This document shows, piece by piece, positions 54,816 to 63,869 of a stretch of 64,000 nucleotides of DNA. A program made the translations under genes and the position numbers. This DNA comes from Barthelona sp. PCE (taxonomy: Eukaryota > Metamonada: BaSk clade): positions 868,001-932,000 of the forward strand of contig JAUFOR010000002.1 in NCBI GenBank assembly GCA_040285745.1. Reading direction: 5' to 3'. Position 1 is the stretch's first letter; each line of letters begins with the position of its first letter. Under the pieces are notes generated by a model. The model was not told the DNA's origin. It did no database searches and worked only from the letters and a program-made list of their open reading frames with translations.

Positions 54816-56333
54816 ATGTTTACGGGGAATGTTGCTAGGGAAGCGGAGTCCGACCTGGACCTCGCCCTCACAAACACAGACCCTTCTGTACCAGTTTCAC
54901 AAGCTTTGACAAAGAGATTAGTAAGTTTGCTTGAGGAGGAGCAGTTGCAGGATCATTTTTCGGGAAATTTTGTTGATATCACAACGTTTGAGAACTCTGA
55001 GGACCCTATGGATGTACAAAACACAGAAAGGAGACGGTCTTCAATGTTACTGGGTAGTGGTCAGTTTGATACAGCAAAACGTGGCGCAATTTCAGAACAG
55101 AAACTAATGGCAGAGATAGAACGGCTGAGAAGTGCGATCCCACTGTTGAAGAAGACGAAGAAAGAGATCGAACGATCAATTGAGAAGGAGCGGGAACGGT
55201 TTTTGTATGAGAAGAAAAGTCATGAAAGCAAGGCAGAGCGGTTAAGAAATGACATTTCAAAGGCGAAAACGAGTGTATTGGGGGAGTTTGAAGAATTGGC
55301 GAGTCTGCGCAGTATTCAGTCAAATATTCACACAAATATAAACAGTTTCTTCGATTTAGCGATCCAAAGGAATCAATCCCTATTATACAAGTTGAAGCTG
55401 AACTTTGAGGCCGCATTGAAGAGAATCGAGTCGGAAGTTGAGGGAATGAAGAAGAATCCAAATACAGTTCTCAGCGAAACACTTTTTAGTTATAAGTCTT
55501 CAAAGCTCGAGTACCTAACTCTACAACGGCGTTTGTTGAAGGTTGAAGAAACAAGGAGCATCTTGGAGAAGAGAAACAGAATGCTACAGAAAAGAGTTTT
55601 GGTGATTGATGCAGATGTAGAAATTGTTGATAGCAAGTGTAGGGAGCTTAAACGAAGCCTTGCAGACATACATGTGAATATTTCTGCCCTGACAACTGCC
55701 CTTAAGAACCCAGTTAAGAAGCTCTTCGAAGAGGATCCTTCTCTGTTACAGACAGCTACGGTGGAACTGGCTGAAGACATTGAATATATCGATGTGGACA
55801 CAGACGAAGAGGTGGATGTGGGAGCACCAATCGCGTTAGAGCGCCAGTACCTGCACACAGCCCCGGCCGGAGGGTTTGAGCGGCTCATTGAGGAAACAAA
55901 GCCGAAGGTGGCTTCCAAAACGATACGAGATGCAGCCGCCGAGGAGTCAAAGCAGAGCGTTTTACACAACCTACGCGTCATGTTGAAGAAGGAGCATAAG
56001 AAATTGAAGGACTCCAGGAACAAATTGCATCTGCTTCGTAACTCAGACAGTACTCTTGAGAAATTCATTGGAGAGGCAATATCAGACGTTAAGCGTGATA
56101 TTCTTCAGCAATCTGGCTGCTCGCTTGCAGTTATTGAGAAGGCTGCCGCTGATCTTGAGTCGATTGAGGACATTGCAGTGTTTGACGGTAACGATAAGAC
56201 CCGTGTTCTCATTAAATTGCTATCGCGTGGCCGAGTCCTTAATACTATGTACTCGCTTTTGTTCCCCAACAAAGAGCAAATTGTGCTACCAACAACAGTT
56301 CCGTCTATCACAGAGTTCGCATCAATAGACTAG
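54816..56333 (+). CDS. coiled-coil protein, unassigned
   Basis: 505 residues, almost all helical. Long coiled coils run at about 95-165 (ISEQKLMAEIERLRSAIPLL) and 200-310 (LQRRLLKVEETRSILEKRNR), with an acidic linker (DIEYIDVDTDEEVDVGAP, about 325-342) and another coil at about 385-420. The C-terminal 80 residues could be a globular bundle. The neighbours include CFAP119, and an axonemal role is possible, but no motif demands it. It ends 7 bases before the convergent POP4 gene. The stop is TAG, with TGTAAATT after it. Confidence 0.75.
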   Translation: MFTGNVAREAESDLDLALTNTDPSVPVSQALTKRLVSLLEEEQLQDHFSGNFVDITTFENSEDPMDVQNTERRRSSMLLGSGQFDTAKRGAISEQKLMAEIERLRSAIPLLKKTKKEIERSIEKERERFLYEKKSHESKAERLRNDISKAKTSVLGEFEELASLRSIQSNIHTNINSFFDLAIQRNQSLLYKLKLNFEAALKRIESEVEGMKKNPNTVLSETLFSYKSSKLEYLTLQRRLLKVEETRSILEKRNRMLQKRVLVIDADVEIVDSKCRELKRSLADIHVNISALTTALKNPVKKLFEEDPSLLQTATVELAEDIEYIDVDTDEEVDVGAPIALERQYLHTAPAGGFERLIEETKPKVASKTIRDAAAEESKQSVLHNLRVMLKKEHKKLKDSRNKLHLLRNSDSTLEKFIGEAISDVKRDILQQSGCSLAVIEKAAADLESIEDIAVFDGNDKTRVLIKLLSRGRVLNTMYSLLFPNKEQIVLPTTVPSITEFASID

Positions 56334-56340
56334 TGTAAAT

Positions 56341-57153
56341 TTATTGCCTGGGCGCCAGGCGCATCCTATGCCGTTTGGATTTGCGCGCAGTTCGTTCAAA
56401 AGATCGTTGCAGAAGACTGGATCCCAATAAGTGAATGCAACGACTGTCTGGTGTCTCTAATCGGAATATACATCCTTCCTTCGGTACCACAGACGTGCGT
56501 TCCGTGTCTGCACAAACACAAACAAACACATTTCGGAGTTCGAGTAACACCGTCATCGATCGTCCTACAAGTGTTAAAACAGGCGACCGTCTAATTGTGA
56601 GCTGAGCGCCAGCCAATTCCATACCATAAACTGCGTTTTGCATCTGCCTGTCGGTTATTGTACCGTCTTTAGAGAGAGACTGAAAGTACGCATTCCACAT
56701 GCTGCGTAGGATTTCGACCACTGCTGAATCGATTTTTTCAGGTAAATCAGGCCTTGTTACTGATCGCTTTGTGTGTAATTTGTGTTGTTTTGGTACTCGT
56801 TCATGTAAGAATGTGTCCAAAATAATGTTTTTTTCATAAACCTTTGAATTCAACACGTCTGCCCGCTTTTCCACTGGCAAATGTCCTAGAGAATCCTGTA
56901 TATATGTGTTAAACTCTGCCTTGAGAACATCAGAGTTACTTACTATGTCTTTAGGTTGGGAAGTTGTCTTTGAAGAGCTATTTAGTTGAGCTCTGATCGA
57001 TCCCTTTTTTGAAGCAGGCTTCTTTGAACCAGTTCCACTTGAAATATCCTCAGCAGCAGTTTTAATGATCTTTTTCACTGATTTGGTTCGCTGCTTCTTT
57101 TTTTGCGGTCCCCCAAAGAGTGCCTTAAGAGCCTTTCTTTTCTTACTATTCAT
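56341..57153 (-). CDS. POP4: RNase P/MRP protein subunit POP4 (Rpp29)
   Basis: 270 residues. The first 60 are Lys-rich (KKRKALKALFGGPQKKKQR), as in other POP4 proteins. The C-terminal Sm-like beta barrel shows SMWNAYFQSL, MELAGAQLTIRRSPVLTLVG (compare 'D-L-H-G-A-x-l-x-V-x-x-S'), RNVFVCVCADTERTSVVPKE-GCIFRLE and LLGSSLLQRSFERTARKSKR. It binds the RNA component and the catalytic core of RNase P and MRP for tRNA and rRNA maturation. The stop is CAATAAAT and the two converging stops are 7 bases apart. Confidence 0.88.
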   Translation of the reverse strand: MNSKKRKALKALFGGPQKKKQRTKSVKKIIKTAAEDISSGTGSKKPASKKGSIRAQLNSSSKTTSQPKDIVSNSDVLKAEFNTYIQDSLGHLPVEKRADVLNSKVYEKNIILDTFLHERVPKQHKLHTKRSVTRPDLPEKIDSAVVEILRSMWNAYFQSLSKDGTITDRQMQNAVYGMELAGAQLTIRRSPVLTLVGRSMTVLLELRNVFVCVCADTERTSVVPKEGCIFRLETPDSRCIHLLGSSLLQRSFERTARKSKRHRMRLAPRQ

Positions 57154-57245
57154 AAATGCATTAACTACGGTGAAAAAAACCGTGGGAACAGAAAATAGTT
57201 GAATAACGTTTACTTTACTTCATTTTCATTTCATTCCTTTCGTGA

Positions 57246-58967
57246 ATGCGGATATTTTTTGCAACCATCATCTTTTTATTGTATGTAGCATCAGCTGCTG
57301 ATTTTGACACTAAGACACGTCCATTAGAATTGCAGACTCTTTGTCTTACAAACTACACAACAGCAAAACTGTATTACACCCAGTTTTCCGACCTTTTTGA
57401 CCAGAAGATTTCAGTTATATATCCTGGATCTTGTAATTGTCCGAATAATTGCTTTGAGGATCTGGGAAACGGATTCTGTGCCGGTAAGTGCATGTGCAGT
57501 GTTGGATTCACAGGGAAAGACTGCTCAATCGTTGATAATGGTAATACTTGTAGTGGCAACGGTTTGTTTAGTGTGGATAAAAAGATTTGTATCTGCAAAC
57601 AAGGTTTTTCTGGATCATTATGTGACATAAAGGATGCAAAACTCCCTGAATTACCGAAGGTTTCAACAAAACAGTACTATTACAACGATAAGTACGGAGA
57701 GGATCATCCGCTGTTTGATCCCAAATTAATGTCTGTTATTCACATCGAAATTGACAAAGCAGACCTCGACTTCCTTTTGGACGTTAATAACATGAACAGT
57801 CGCGACTACAAGAAGGTTGGGCTTAAAATGTACTCTCATAAATTCGGCTATTACCAGAGTTCAAAGGCAGGGCTTCGAATCCGTGGCATGTCGTCACGCG
57901 CGAACCTCAAAAAGCAGTGGAAAATTTCATTTACAGCGTTTGGAGAAAAGAAAAAGTACAGCATGTCTTCATTTAATTTGAATGCTGAGGTCAATGATGC
58001 AACTGGAGCACACGACAGTATAAACTACATGATTAACCGAGGCCTTGGTCTCCCATCCCCCCGTACAGGTGTAACTGAGTTATTCATCAATGGTATAGCA
58101 ATGGGCTACTATGTTCTTTTTGAGTCTATCAATAATAATTTCCTGAAGACCCGCATTCCCGATTTAGAGAAGGGGTACATCCGCTATAAATGCCGAGGCG
58201 GAGCGAACTTTGCGTTGATCGGTGAAGAGACATGCAAAGACTATGAGAACGATCGCTTCTCTTATCTTGGTGTCAAACAGCACTATGAATGCGAGACAAA
58301 TAATTGTAATTGGTGCGATATTAGAGATGTGGCGGTAAGCGCAGGTCATGGTGATCATGAAAAACTTACTAAGCTTATTGATACTGATGCTTTTGCACGC
58401 ACTATTGCGTTTAACTCACTTGTAGCCAACTGGGATGATATGATTTTCAACACAAACAACTACCAGGTGGTGCGTAACCCTTCAACACAAAAGTTCGAAC
58501 TGGTTGTTTTTGATTTCGATTTATCATGGGGTTTCGACCACATTGGAGTGCTTAAAGACTCTGACACCACGTGGCAGGATATCCACGTTGATAAATGGGG
58601 CAATTATGGCAGATTTGCACCCAGCAGTGCGTGGAATAAGCCCAATTTTTGGAAGCGTGATGTGTTTTCAACGCTATTGGCTGATCCCGAGTGGAAGTCT
58701 CTGTACCATCACTATATATCAGAGCTCATCAACAAGACTTTCGCTGGGCAGACTTGGATAGAGTGGCTGCTTTCCTTCAGAGAAATGTCGTTACCTGCAA
58801 TCGCAAGAGATAAGTTCGGGCGTGTTCAGTTCCAGTATACTTTCGATGATGTGTCCAATAATTATCAAAATGATCTTACATACCCCAACGGAGTTCTTAT
58901 TGCACCAGGTATGATTACGTTTATGCAAGAGCGTATCGAAATCGTTAAGAAGCAGATCAACCTGTAA
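57246..58967 (+). CDS. secreted CotH-kinase-domain protein with EGF-like modules
   Basis: 573 residues. Signal peptide: MRIFFATIIFLLYVASA. Residues about 58-128 hold two EGF-like modules (CPNNCFEDLGNGFCAGKCMC; CSGNGLFSVDKKICICKQGF). The remainder is a CotH kinase domain: VIHIEIDKADLDFLL, GLRIRGMSSRANLKKQWKI (R-G-x-S/T), LGLPSPRTGVTELFINGIAM-GYYVLFESI, and the catalytic VFDFDLSWGF, in place of the usual D-W-D-R-S. CotH kinases phosphorylate secreted or surface proteins. The EGF-plus-CotH combination is unusual. It probably acts in the secretory pathway or outside the cell. The 5' flank has TTCATTTTCATTTC. The stop is CTGTAAAG. Confidence 0.87.
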   Translation: MRIFFATIIFLLYVASAADFDTKTRPLELQTLCLTNYTTAKLYYTQFSDLFDQKISVIYPGSCNCPNNCFEDLGNGFCAGKCMCSVGFTGKDCSIVDNGNTCSGNGLFSVDKKICICKQGFSGSLCDIKDAKLPELPKVSTKQYYYNDKYGEDHPLFDPKLMSVIHIEIDKADLDFLLDVNNMNSRDYKKVGLKMYSHKFGYYQSSKAGLRIRGMSSRANLKKQWKISFTAFGEKKKYSMSSFNLNAEVNDATGAHDSINYMINRGLGLPSPRTGVTELFINGIAMGYYVLFESINNNFLKTRIPDLEKGYIRYKCRGGANFALIGEETCKDYENDRFSYLGVKQHYECETNNCNWCDIRDVAVSAGHGDHEKLTKLIDTDAFARTIAFNSLVANWDDMIFNTNNYQVVRNPSTQKFELVVFDFDLSWGFDHIGVLKDSDTTWQDIHVDKWGNYGRFAPSSAWNKPNFWKRDVFSTLLADPEWKSLYHHYISELINKTFAGQTWIEWLLSFREMSLPAIARDKFGRVQFQYTFDDVSNNYQNDLTYPNGVLIAPGMITFMQERIEIVKKQINL

Positions 58968-58974
58968 AGAATTT

Positions 58975-59391
58975 CTAATTTACATATTTGTCAAGATATG
59001 CTTGAATGTTGTAACGTACACAAGTGTAATCTACAATGCGTTTGAAACCGCTTGCATCACGAATATATCGGCAATCGCGTCTTATCTTCGCATAGGATGT
59101 AAAGCATGGTTGCGGCAGAGATTGATACTCTGGACCAATCAGAACACAAAAATTCAGACAGGTTTTGTCTAAAACTCGTTTAAAGCGACACCTGCTGTAA
59201 TAAGTAGCATATGTACGTCCCATTTCAACGCCCCTTTCAAGGCAATACTTAAGACAAGGATTGTAAACTGTCCTGCGATGAGTTACAGGATCTTTAGACA
59301 ATTTGCAGATACTTTCACATTGTCCCCCCTGAGCAACTGAAATAAAAGCACTTGTTAATATTAATGCAATAAAAAAAGTTCCAGAATGCAT
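58975..59391 (-). CDS. small secreted cysteine-rich protein, paralogue of the 36.2-kb gene
   Basis: 138 residues. Signal peptide SGTFFIALILTSAFISVAQG. Three repeats follow, each with an aromatic/basic start, then NPCLKYC, DKTCLNFC and DYTCVRYN, that is N/D-x-x-C-x-x-Y/F-C. The last ends like the paralogue (DYTCVRYNIQAYLDK versus DYTCVGFKLQEALDK). Arg-rich, so basic overall. Small secreted disulfide protein of unknown role. It ends 7 bases from the convergent CotH gene. The stop is TAG. Confidence 0.85.
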   Translation of the reverse strand: MHSGTFFIALILTSAFISVAQGGQCESICKLSKDPVTHRRTVYNPCLKYCLERGVEMGRTYATYYSRCRFKRVLDKTCLNFCVLIGPEYQSLPQPCFTSYAKIRRDCRYIRDASGFKRIVDYTCVRYNIQAYLDKYVN

Positions 59392-59513
59392 ATGAAAAGA
59401 ATGAATAAATGGAAGACAGCACTTTTGTTTTCAAGTGTTTTTTTTTGTTGGATGACATGGAAGGTTTGTTGGTGACAGTCACTGTCAAAGGGTTAAATAG
59501 ATAGTAATATTGT

Positions 59514-60378
59514 TTACTTTGAAAAAGGTGGATGTAATAATATTGAATGAGTGATTGCAATGAGTAACAGAGTGCAATATGCATGCAATATAATTTCACT
59601 GGTAATCTTGAATGTGCTGAGAATACCAAAAGAAAAGAAATAGAGTAGAGAATGCAGCCAGTGTTCAGACTGCTGCAAACCAATAATTAATAGAGAACCA
59701 ACAACTCCGATAAAGGGATTGAGGTTTAAAATAGAGAAATCTGTGTGGGATAAAGAAGGTATGCTCAGTCCTACAGACCACAAAAAGTGTGCGGTAAAAA
59801 CAGCTACTGGAGCTGAGAAATTCTTGTGCCTACGGCACATAAGCTGCAGAGAGATGATAAAAGCAGCATATATCATGTCAACAAGGGTGTTAAACTGGTC
59901 GAAAGTAACGTCACCAGCCAAAATGGGAATATAAATGGGCAATGTACTGTAACCGATCAATACTAAAGTAATTGCAAGAAATACCCTCGTTAAGAGGTAA
60001 GCCAATACTTGTGTGTGTTATGAAGCATGTTTCACACTGTAATGTTGCATGTCCCCATATATTCGCATATTCAGAGGTTATAGCATCAAGAAATATGCGT
60101 TCTGTGTGGTTACTGAAAGAGATATTTGCGTTTTCTGCAACAATCATTGTTCCTGATATATAAGGACATTCAGTGAACATAATATCTCCAGATAACCTCA
60201 CTTTATGGAAGTGCAATTGAAAAGAATTGCAGTTAATCGAGAATTCCAAAATAGAAACACATGTGTTATTGGTAAATGATGCAGGGCCAACCTGTCGGTA
60301 TTCAAATCCAGCAGGACAAGCCCCTAGTACACCAATAAAAACAAAGAAAAGAAAAAAGAACCCAAAAAGGAAAGACAT
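59514..60378 (-). pseudogene. signal-peptide + polytopic membrane protein, broken by a frame change or unrecognised intron
   Basis: The ATG at 60378 opens a frame with a signal peptide (SFLFGFFFLFFVFIGVLG) and an ectodomain of about 110 residues with several Cys and N-x-S/T sites (CPAGFEYR; ANISFSNHTERIF). Near 60000 coding-like content passes to another minus-strand frame, which has no ATG and encodes about six membrane helices (FLAITLVLIGYSTLPIYIPI; VAVFTAHFLWSVGLSI) to a stop at 59514. The two parts look like one receptor-type protein. Either one base is missing or extra, or a short intron lies here. A GTATTG...TTACTTTAG segment of 46 bases would join the frames, but it lacks CTAAC. The stop is AAGTAAAC. 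Confidence 0.55.
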
Positions 60379-60512
60379 CGAAAAACAGGATATTTCAAGT
60401 TTATTGTAACGTTGATATTGTTTCTGTCGGTTAAAATACTGATATTGTCGAAAGAAATAATAAAGAATAAAGAGTACGCAAAACCTGTTTTGTTTTGATA
60501 ATTTCCACTTCT

Positions 60513-61106
60513 ATGGGCCCTTGTTCAAGCATTACTGTTCCTAGGAACTACCTGCAGCCACACAGCGTCTCACTCAACCACAATACACTGAAAGCATTTC
60601 GCAAGAAGGTTCGTAGGGGTCGAATTGCTCCATTCTTCCCTCCATCGTATGTTCCTGCGGACGGAATTGTGGAGAAATGCATGATTTGTCGGTTTAACTA
60701 CGCCAGTCTCAATATATGTGATTGCTGTCACGAGAATATTTGTTCAGAGTGTTATGCCGTTCAACGGCAACTGCATGGAAAACATAACATGCGATGCCCC
60801 TTCTGTCGTCATATCGGGTTTAAGGCACATTATAAGCCGCGTGCAACCGTCAGTCAGCTTGTTGCAAGAGAACAGCGAGAAACAAATCTTGAATCAAGGC
60901 GCATTAGGGCGCATACAGACGGCCTTCCAGTATACGACCCAAATGATTCAACGGCGCTGGGCGAAACAAAGGAAGCGATCGAGAGGAACCTTGCTCAGCG
61001 CTTGGAAGATGTTGAAGCTCAGATTGCAGCGTTATCTCCTAATATGTCAACAGAAGAGCGTTCCACAATCATAGCTGTCCTTCGAAACTCCGTGTATGAT
61101 CGGTAA
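60513..61106 (+). CDS. RING-type protein of the Sip5/DA2 family
   Basis: 197 residues from ATG at 60513; the longer frame starts at TTG. An atypical RING spans about 55-110: GIVEKCMICRFNYASLNICD-CCHENICSECYAVQ ... MRCPFCRHIGFKAHYKP. The pattern 'C-x-I-C ... L-N ... C-C ... I-C-x-E-C ... C-P-F-C ... V-x-Y' is that of yeast Sip5 and plant DA2 ubiquitin ligases. The C-terminal 80 residues are helical (LAREQRETNLESRR) and acidic. It is likely a cytosolic E3. It ends 2 bases from the convergent next gene. The stop is TAA. Confidence 0.8.
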   Translation: MGPCSSITVPRNYLQPHSVSLNHNTLKAFRKKVRRGRIAPFFPPSYVPADGIVEKCMICRFNYASLNICDCCHENICSECYAVQRQLHGKHNMRCPFCRHIGFKAHYKPRATVSQLVAREQRETNLESRRIRAHTDGLPVYDPNDSTALGETKEAIERNLAQRLEDVEAQIAALSPNMSTEERSTIIAVLRNSVYDR

Positions 61107-61108
61107 TA

Positions 61109-61603
61109 TTATCCAATGAGAAATTCTATGTGATTATGCAAGTCTATCGCTTCTTCTCTCCACTCTGCTGCTTGTAAATAGAAAGCATACAATTCAAACT
61201 GAACTGGTGCTGATAGTGGTAATTCAAGACACAGCACCATGGAAGTGGTATAGTCTAGAAATTGTTCACTCAAAGATATGGATAGTAATGAATAAAACGC
61301 TGAAGTGTTCAGACGATACAAAGTGTACCAGAAGTTATGGTTAAGAGGCAACTTCTTCTTGCGCAAACAAGAGTTGAGCGCTTGCCTATCGTTTGGATTT
61401 GGTATTCTCACGTCTGAAATATCTATTATGGTCAATTGTATATCTCCTGCGCAGTGGGAACACGTACATTGTCTAGGTGAGCCCACGATATTAGAAAAAT
61501 CACGCCCAATACACACATCTGCATTTGTACGCTTTCGTTGTTCCAATGCGATTTTTATATCCCCTTCCAAATCAGTAAAAGCCAGAGATCTTCTCATATC
61601 CAT
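61109..61603 (-). CDS. protein of unknown function (164 aa) with a CxCxxC motif
   Basis: 164 residues starting MDMRRSLAF. A Cys cluster CTCSHC lies at about 46-51 and could hold zinc with a distant ligand. The C-terminal half is helical and hydrophobic-amphipathic (YRLNTSAFYSLLSISLSEQF; VQFELYAFYLQAAEWREEAI). No family is recognised. Convergent with the RING gene, stops 2 bases apart. The stop is TAA. Confidence 0.55.
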   Translation of the reverse strand: MDMRRSLAFTDLEGDIKIALEQRKRTNADVCIGRDFSNIVGSPRQCTCSHCAGDIQLTIIDISDVRIPNPNDRQALNSCLRKKKLPLNHNFWYTLYRLNTSAFYSLLSISLSEQFLDYTTSMVLCLELPLSAPVQFELYAFYLQAAEWREEAIDLHNHIEFLIG

Positions 61604-61954
61604 TGTAAAGGAGATATTTTGGAAAAGTACATTATTACATCTTTTTGGATAAGCATATGGCTAAATGTATTGAACTATCACTGAAAAATATCATCGTGGT
61701 GGATTATTGTATGTTGATACTGAATTGCATTTTCTTTTCTTAAGATGTCTCATCACAGTTTTTTAATTCCAAAATTGGGTTTTTGTAAGGTCAACATTAT
61801 CTATTACCATAAACTTATTCTTTTTCCCTTCCGCATTTACAGTTTTTCATAGTATAGAATTGAATAATATTTATTTATATTAGTAAGAATAAGAGAACCA
61901 CACAAAACATTAAAAATGAGAATTAAACGAGAATAAAAAAATTAGGAAAAAATC
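61604..61954. other. intergenic
   Basis: 351 bases, AT-rich. It separates two minus-strand genes. I see no frame and no RNA gene that I could defend. Confidence 0.5.
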
Positions 61955-62665
61955 TTACATTTTACCTGTGAAAAACTTGTTCATCGTATTATATTCTGGA
62001 GCAATGACTTCTCTTAGTGTTGGAAAACGTCTCATGTCAGGATAATACTGACCAAAACTCACACATCGGCAACGTGGATCATCATATCTGTTTGTGTGAA
62101 TGTGACCATGAATGTTTATGTCACAATTCATCTGTTCAAAGAGCTGTTGCAAAAATGTAATAGTGGGACCGAACTTCTGCATATCGAAACCGTCTTCTGA
62201 AAGACCAAAAATCATGTAGTGTGTAAACATAATTCTCACTCCATCAATATCCATAATAACACAGTGTGCCATCTTTGGAACATTGTTTAGTTCAAACACA
62301 AGCCCGTTTTGAATGAAATGACAACCCTTAATTTGATCAATATCTGCTTTTTTCTTCAGTTTTCCTGAATTACTGATATCATGGTTCCCCTTAAGGTTAA
62401 TGATAGATCCATTCAAATCACCCAAAGTATCAATGTGTGCTTTATCGTTCAAAAGGTCACCAAGATGAAATACAACTGTACTATCTTCCTTCACAGCGTT
62501 GTTCCAAAAATCATACGATGCTGTACACCATTCAGTTTCTTGATAGCCATCTTCTTCCAAAATCCTTTTCCTGGGATGTTGATAGAAAACGATATCTTCT
62601 TCGTGCATGTGCATATCCGCAACCATAAGTGTATCTAAAGTGATATTCAGTAATCGTTCTGTCAT
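61955..62665 (-). CDS. calcineurin-like metallophosphoesterase of bacterial/phage type
   Basis: 236 residues. Metal-binding blocks in order: VADMHMHEED (D-x-H), VVFHLGDLLND (G-D), INLKGNHDISN (G-N-H-D), IMFTHYM (H), NIHGHIHTNRYDD (G-H-x-H). This is a complete binuclear phosphoesterase site. The layout (D-x-H start, then a long helical insert FYQHPRKRIL...YDFWNN, then GNHD) is like small bacterial and phage phosphoesterases rather than PP1/PP2A or Mre11. No signal peptide. The substrate could be a nucleotide or phosphodiester. Probably acquired by lateral transfer; that is inference from style only. Confidence 0.85.
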   Translation of the reverse strand: MTERLLNITLDTLMVADMHMHEEDIVFYQHPRKRILEEDGYQETEWCTASYDFWNNAVKEDSTVVFHLGDLLNDKAHIDTLGDLNGSIINLKGNHDISNSGKLKKKADIDQIKGCHFIQNGLVFELNNVPKMAHCVIMDIDGVRIMFTHYMIFGLSEDGFDMQKFGPTITFLQQLFEQMNCDINIHGHIHTNRYDDPRCRCVSFGQYYPDMRRFPTLREVIAPEYNTMNKFFTGKM

Positions 62666-63045
62666 ATGAGTTAGCTTTTTAATCTACGCTTGTTTAAATG
62701 TGAAAAAGAAGAGAATCTTTAAAGTAAGAGAATATAGGATTGGCATCACTCAAGCTTTTTGTCTTTTAAATGGACCAAACTGAATGGAAGATGTTCCAAG
62801 TAGAACACCACCCTTACATGTGTTATGAAATAAGAAGTTATGTCAATTACATTTCAATTTCAGTCCACTGTTTTTTTTTATAGTTTATGAGTGTTTATTG
62901 AATAAGAGTAATCATATTTGCGGCATGTAGTGCGATCAATGAAGTTGATATAGTTTTTAACATGGTAGCTGATATAGCTTTTGGAATAGTAACTCGTTCC
63001 AACTTTTTAACCTATTTATACATTTGAATACGTTTCATTTCACAC
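62666..63045. other. intergenic, divergent promoter region before Trm9
   Basis: 380 bases, AT-rich. It contains a T tract at 62871-62879. The only element I can point to is the TCATT near the Trm9 start. No gene is seen. Confidence 0.45.
63035..63039 (+). promoter_or_regulatory. TCATT initiator-like element before Trm9
   Basis: CGTTTCATTTCACACATGG places TCATT six bases before the start codon. Parabasalid initiators have TCAYT within 20 bases of ATG. Several genes here show the same arrangement (see findings). Activity is not shown. Confidence 0.35.
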
Positions 63046-63813
63046 ATGGAAGCGAAAGAAGAAAATGTGGGGCTTAGCAATGCAAATTTTGAAGAACAAT
63101 ACGTAGCTGATGTTTATAAGTCAATATCTCATCATTTTAACAGCACAAGGAGACAGCATAAGTGGCTACTGGTTCGCAACTTTCTCGATTCACTTGATTT
63201 TGGCAGCACAGTTATTGATGTAGGATGTGGAAATGGGAAATATCTAGATTTTCCCAATTTGCATATGTTTGGCTTTGATTTAACGGAAGACCTTCTATTC
63301 CACGCCCAAAAGCTCGGTGCCAGCGCCCATAAGGCTAACTGTTTGTCTGTACCAGTTCGCCAGAACCATTTTTGTGCAGCCATTTGTATCGCTGTTATTC
63401 ATCATCTAAGCTCTGTAGAAAACCGGATACAGGCGTTAACACAAATTGCAAGAGCGCTAGCACCAGGCGGGCGTGCATGTTTATGTTGTTGGGCTTTTGA
63501 GAATAACCCCAAGAGGATAAAAGGTGAGAAAAATGGAAATTGGAGACCAATCCCACCCAGTGAAGGAGGATGTCCAGGCGATTACTATGTTGACTGGCAC
63601 CTTGATGAGAGATATACCAAACACAGGGTTAAGGAAGCGCAGGAGTTGCCACATAAGGGTAGAGAGCGTGTTCGTTTTACTCGTTACTATCATTTATTCA
63701 TTGAAAATGAGTTGAAGGAACTTTGCTCGCACGTGGAAGACATCGACCAGGATTCGGTGGAAGAGGTATTTGATCAAGATAATTGGTATCTATACTTTAG
63801 TAAACAGAAGTAG
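63046..63813 (+). CDS. TRM9: tRNA (uridine-34) carboxymethyl methyltransferase Trm9
   Basis: 255 residues. An N-terminal VADVYKSISHHFNSTRR matches the Trm9/ALKBH8 entry helix. The SAM-binding core shows VIDVGCGNGKYLDF, MFGFDLTEDLL, AICIAVIHHLSSVENRIQAL and ALAPGGRACLCCWAFEN. The C-terminus RERVRFTRYYHLFIENELKE LC is the tRNA-specific end. With Trm112 it forms mcm5U at wobble uridines after Elongator. It is close to the yeast length. The ATG follows TCATTTCACAC. The stop is TAG. Confidence 0.95.
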   Translation: MEAKEENVGLSNANFEEQYVADVYKSISHHFNSTRRQHKWLLVRNFLDSLDFGSTVIDVGCGNGKYLDFPNLHMFGFDLTEDLLFHAQKLGASAHKANCLSVPVRQNHFCAAICIAVIHHLSSVENRIQALTQIARALAPGGRACLCCWAFENNPKRIKGEKNGNWRPIPPSEGGCPGDYYVDWHLDERYTKHRVKEAQELPHKGRERVRFTRYYHLFIENELKELCSHVEDIDQDSVEEVFDQDNWYLYFSKQK

Positions 63814-63869
63814 TGTTTTTTCATAATCATCCTTTAACATTGTTTTTTTTATTATTGCACGTTGTTTAA

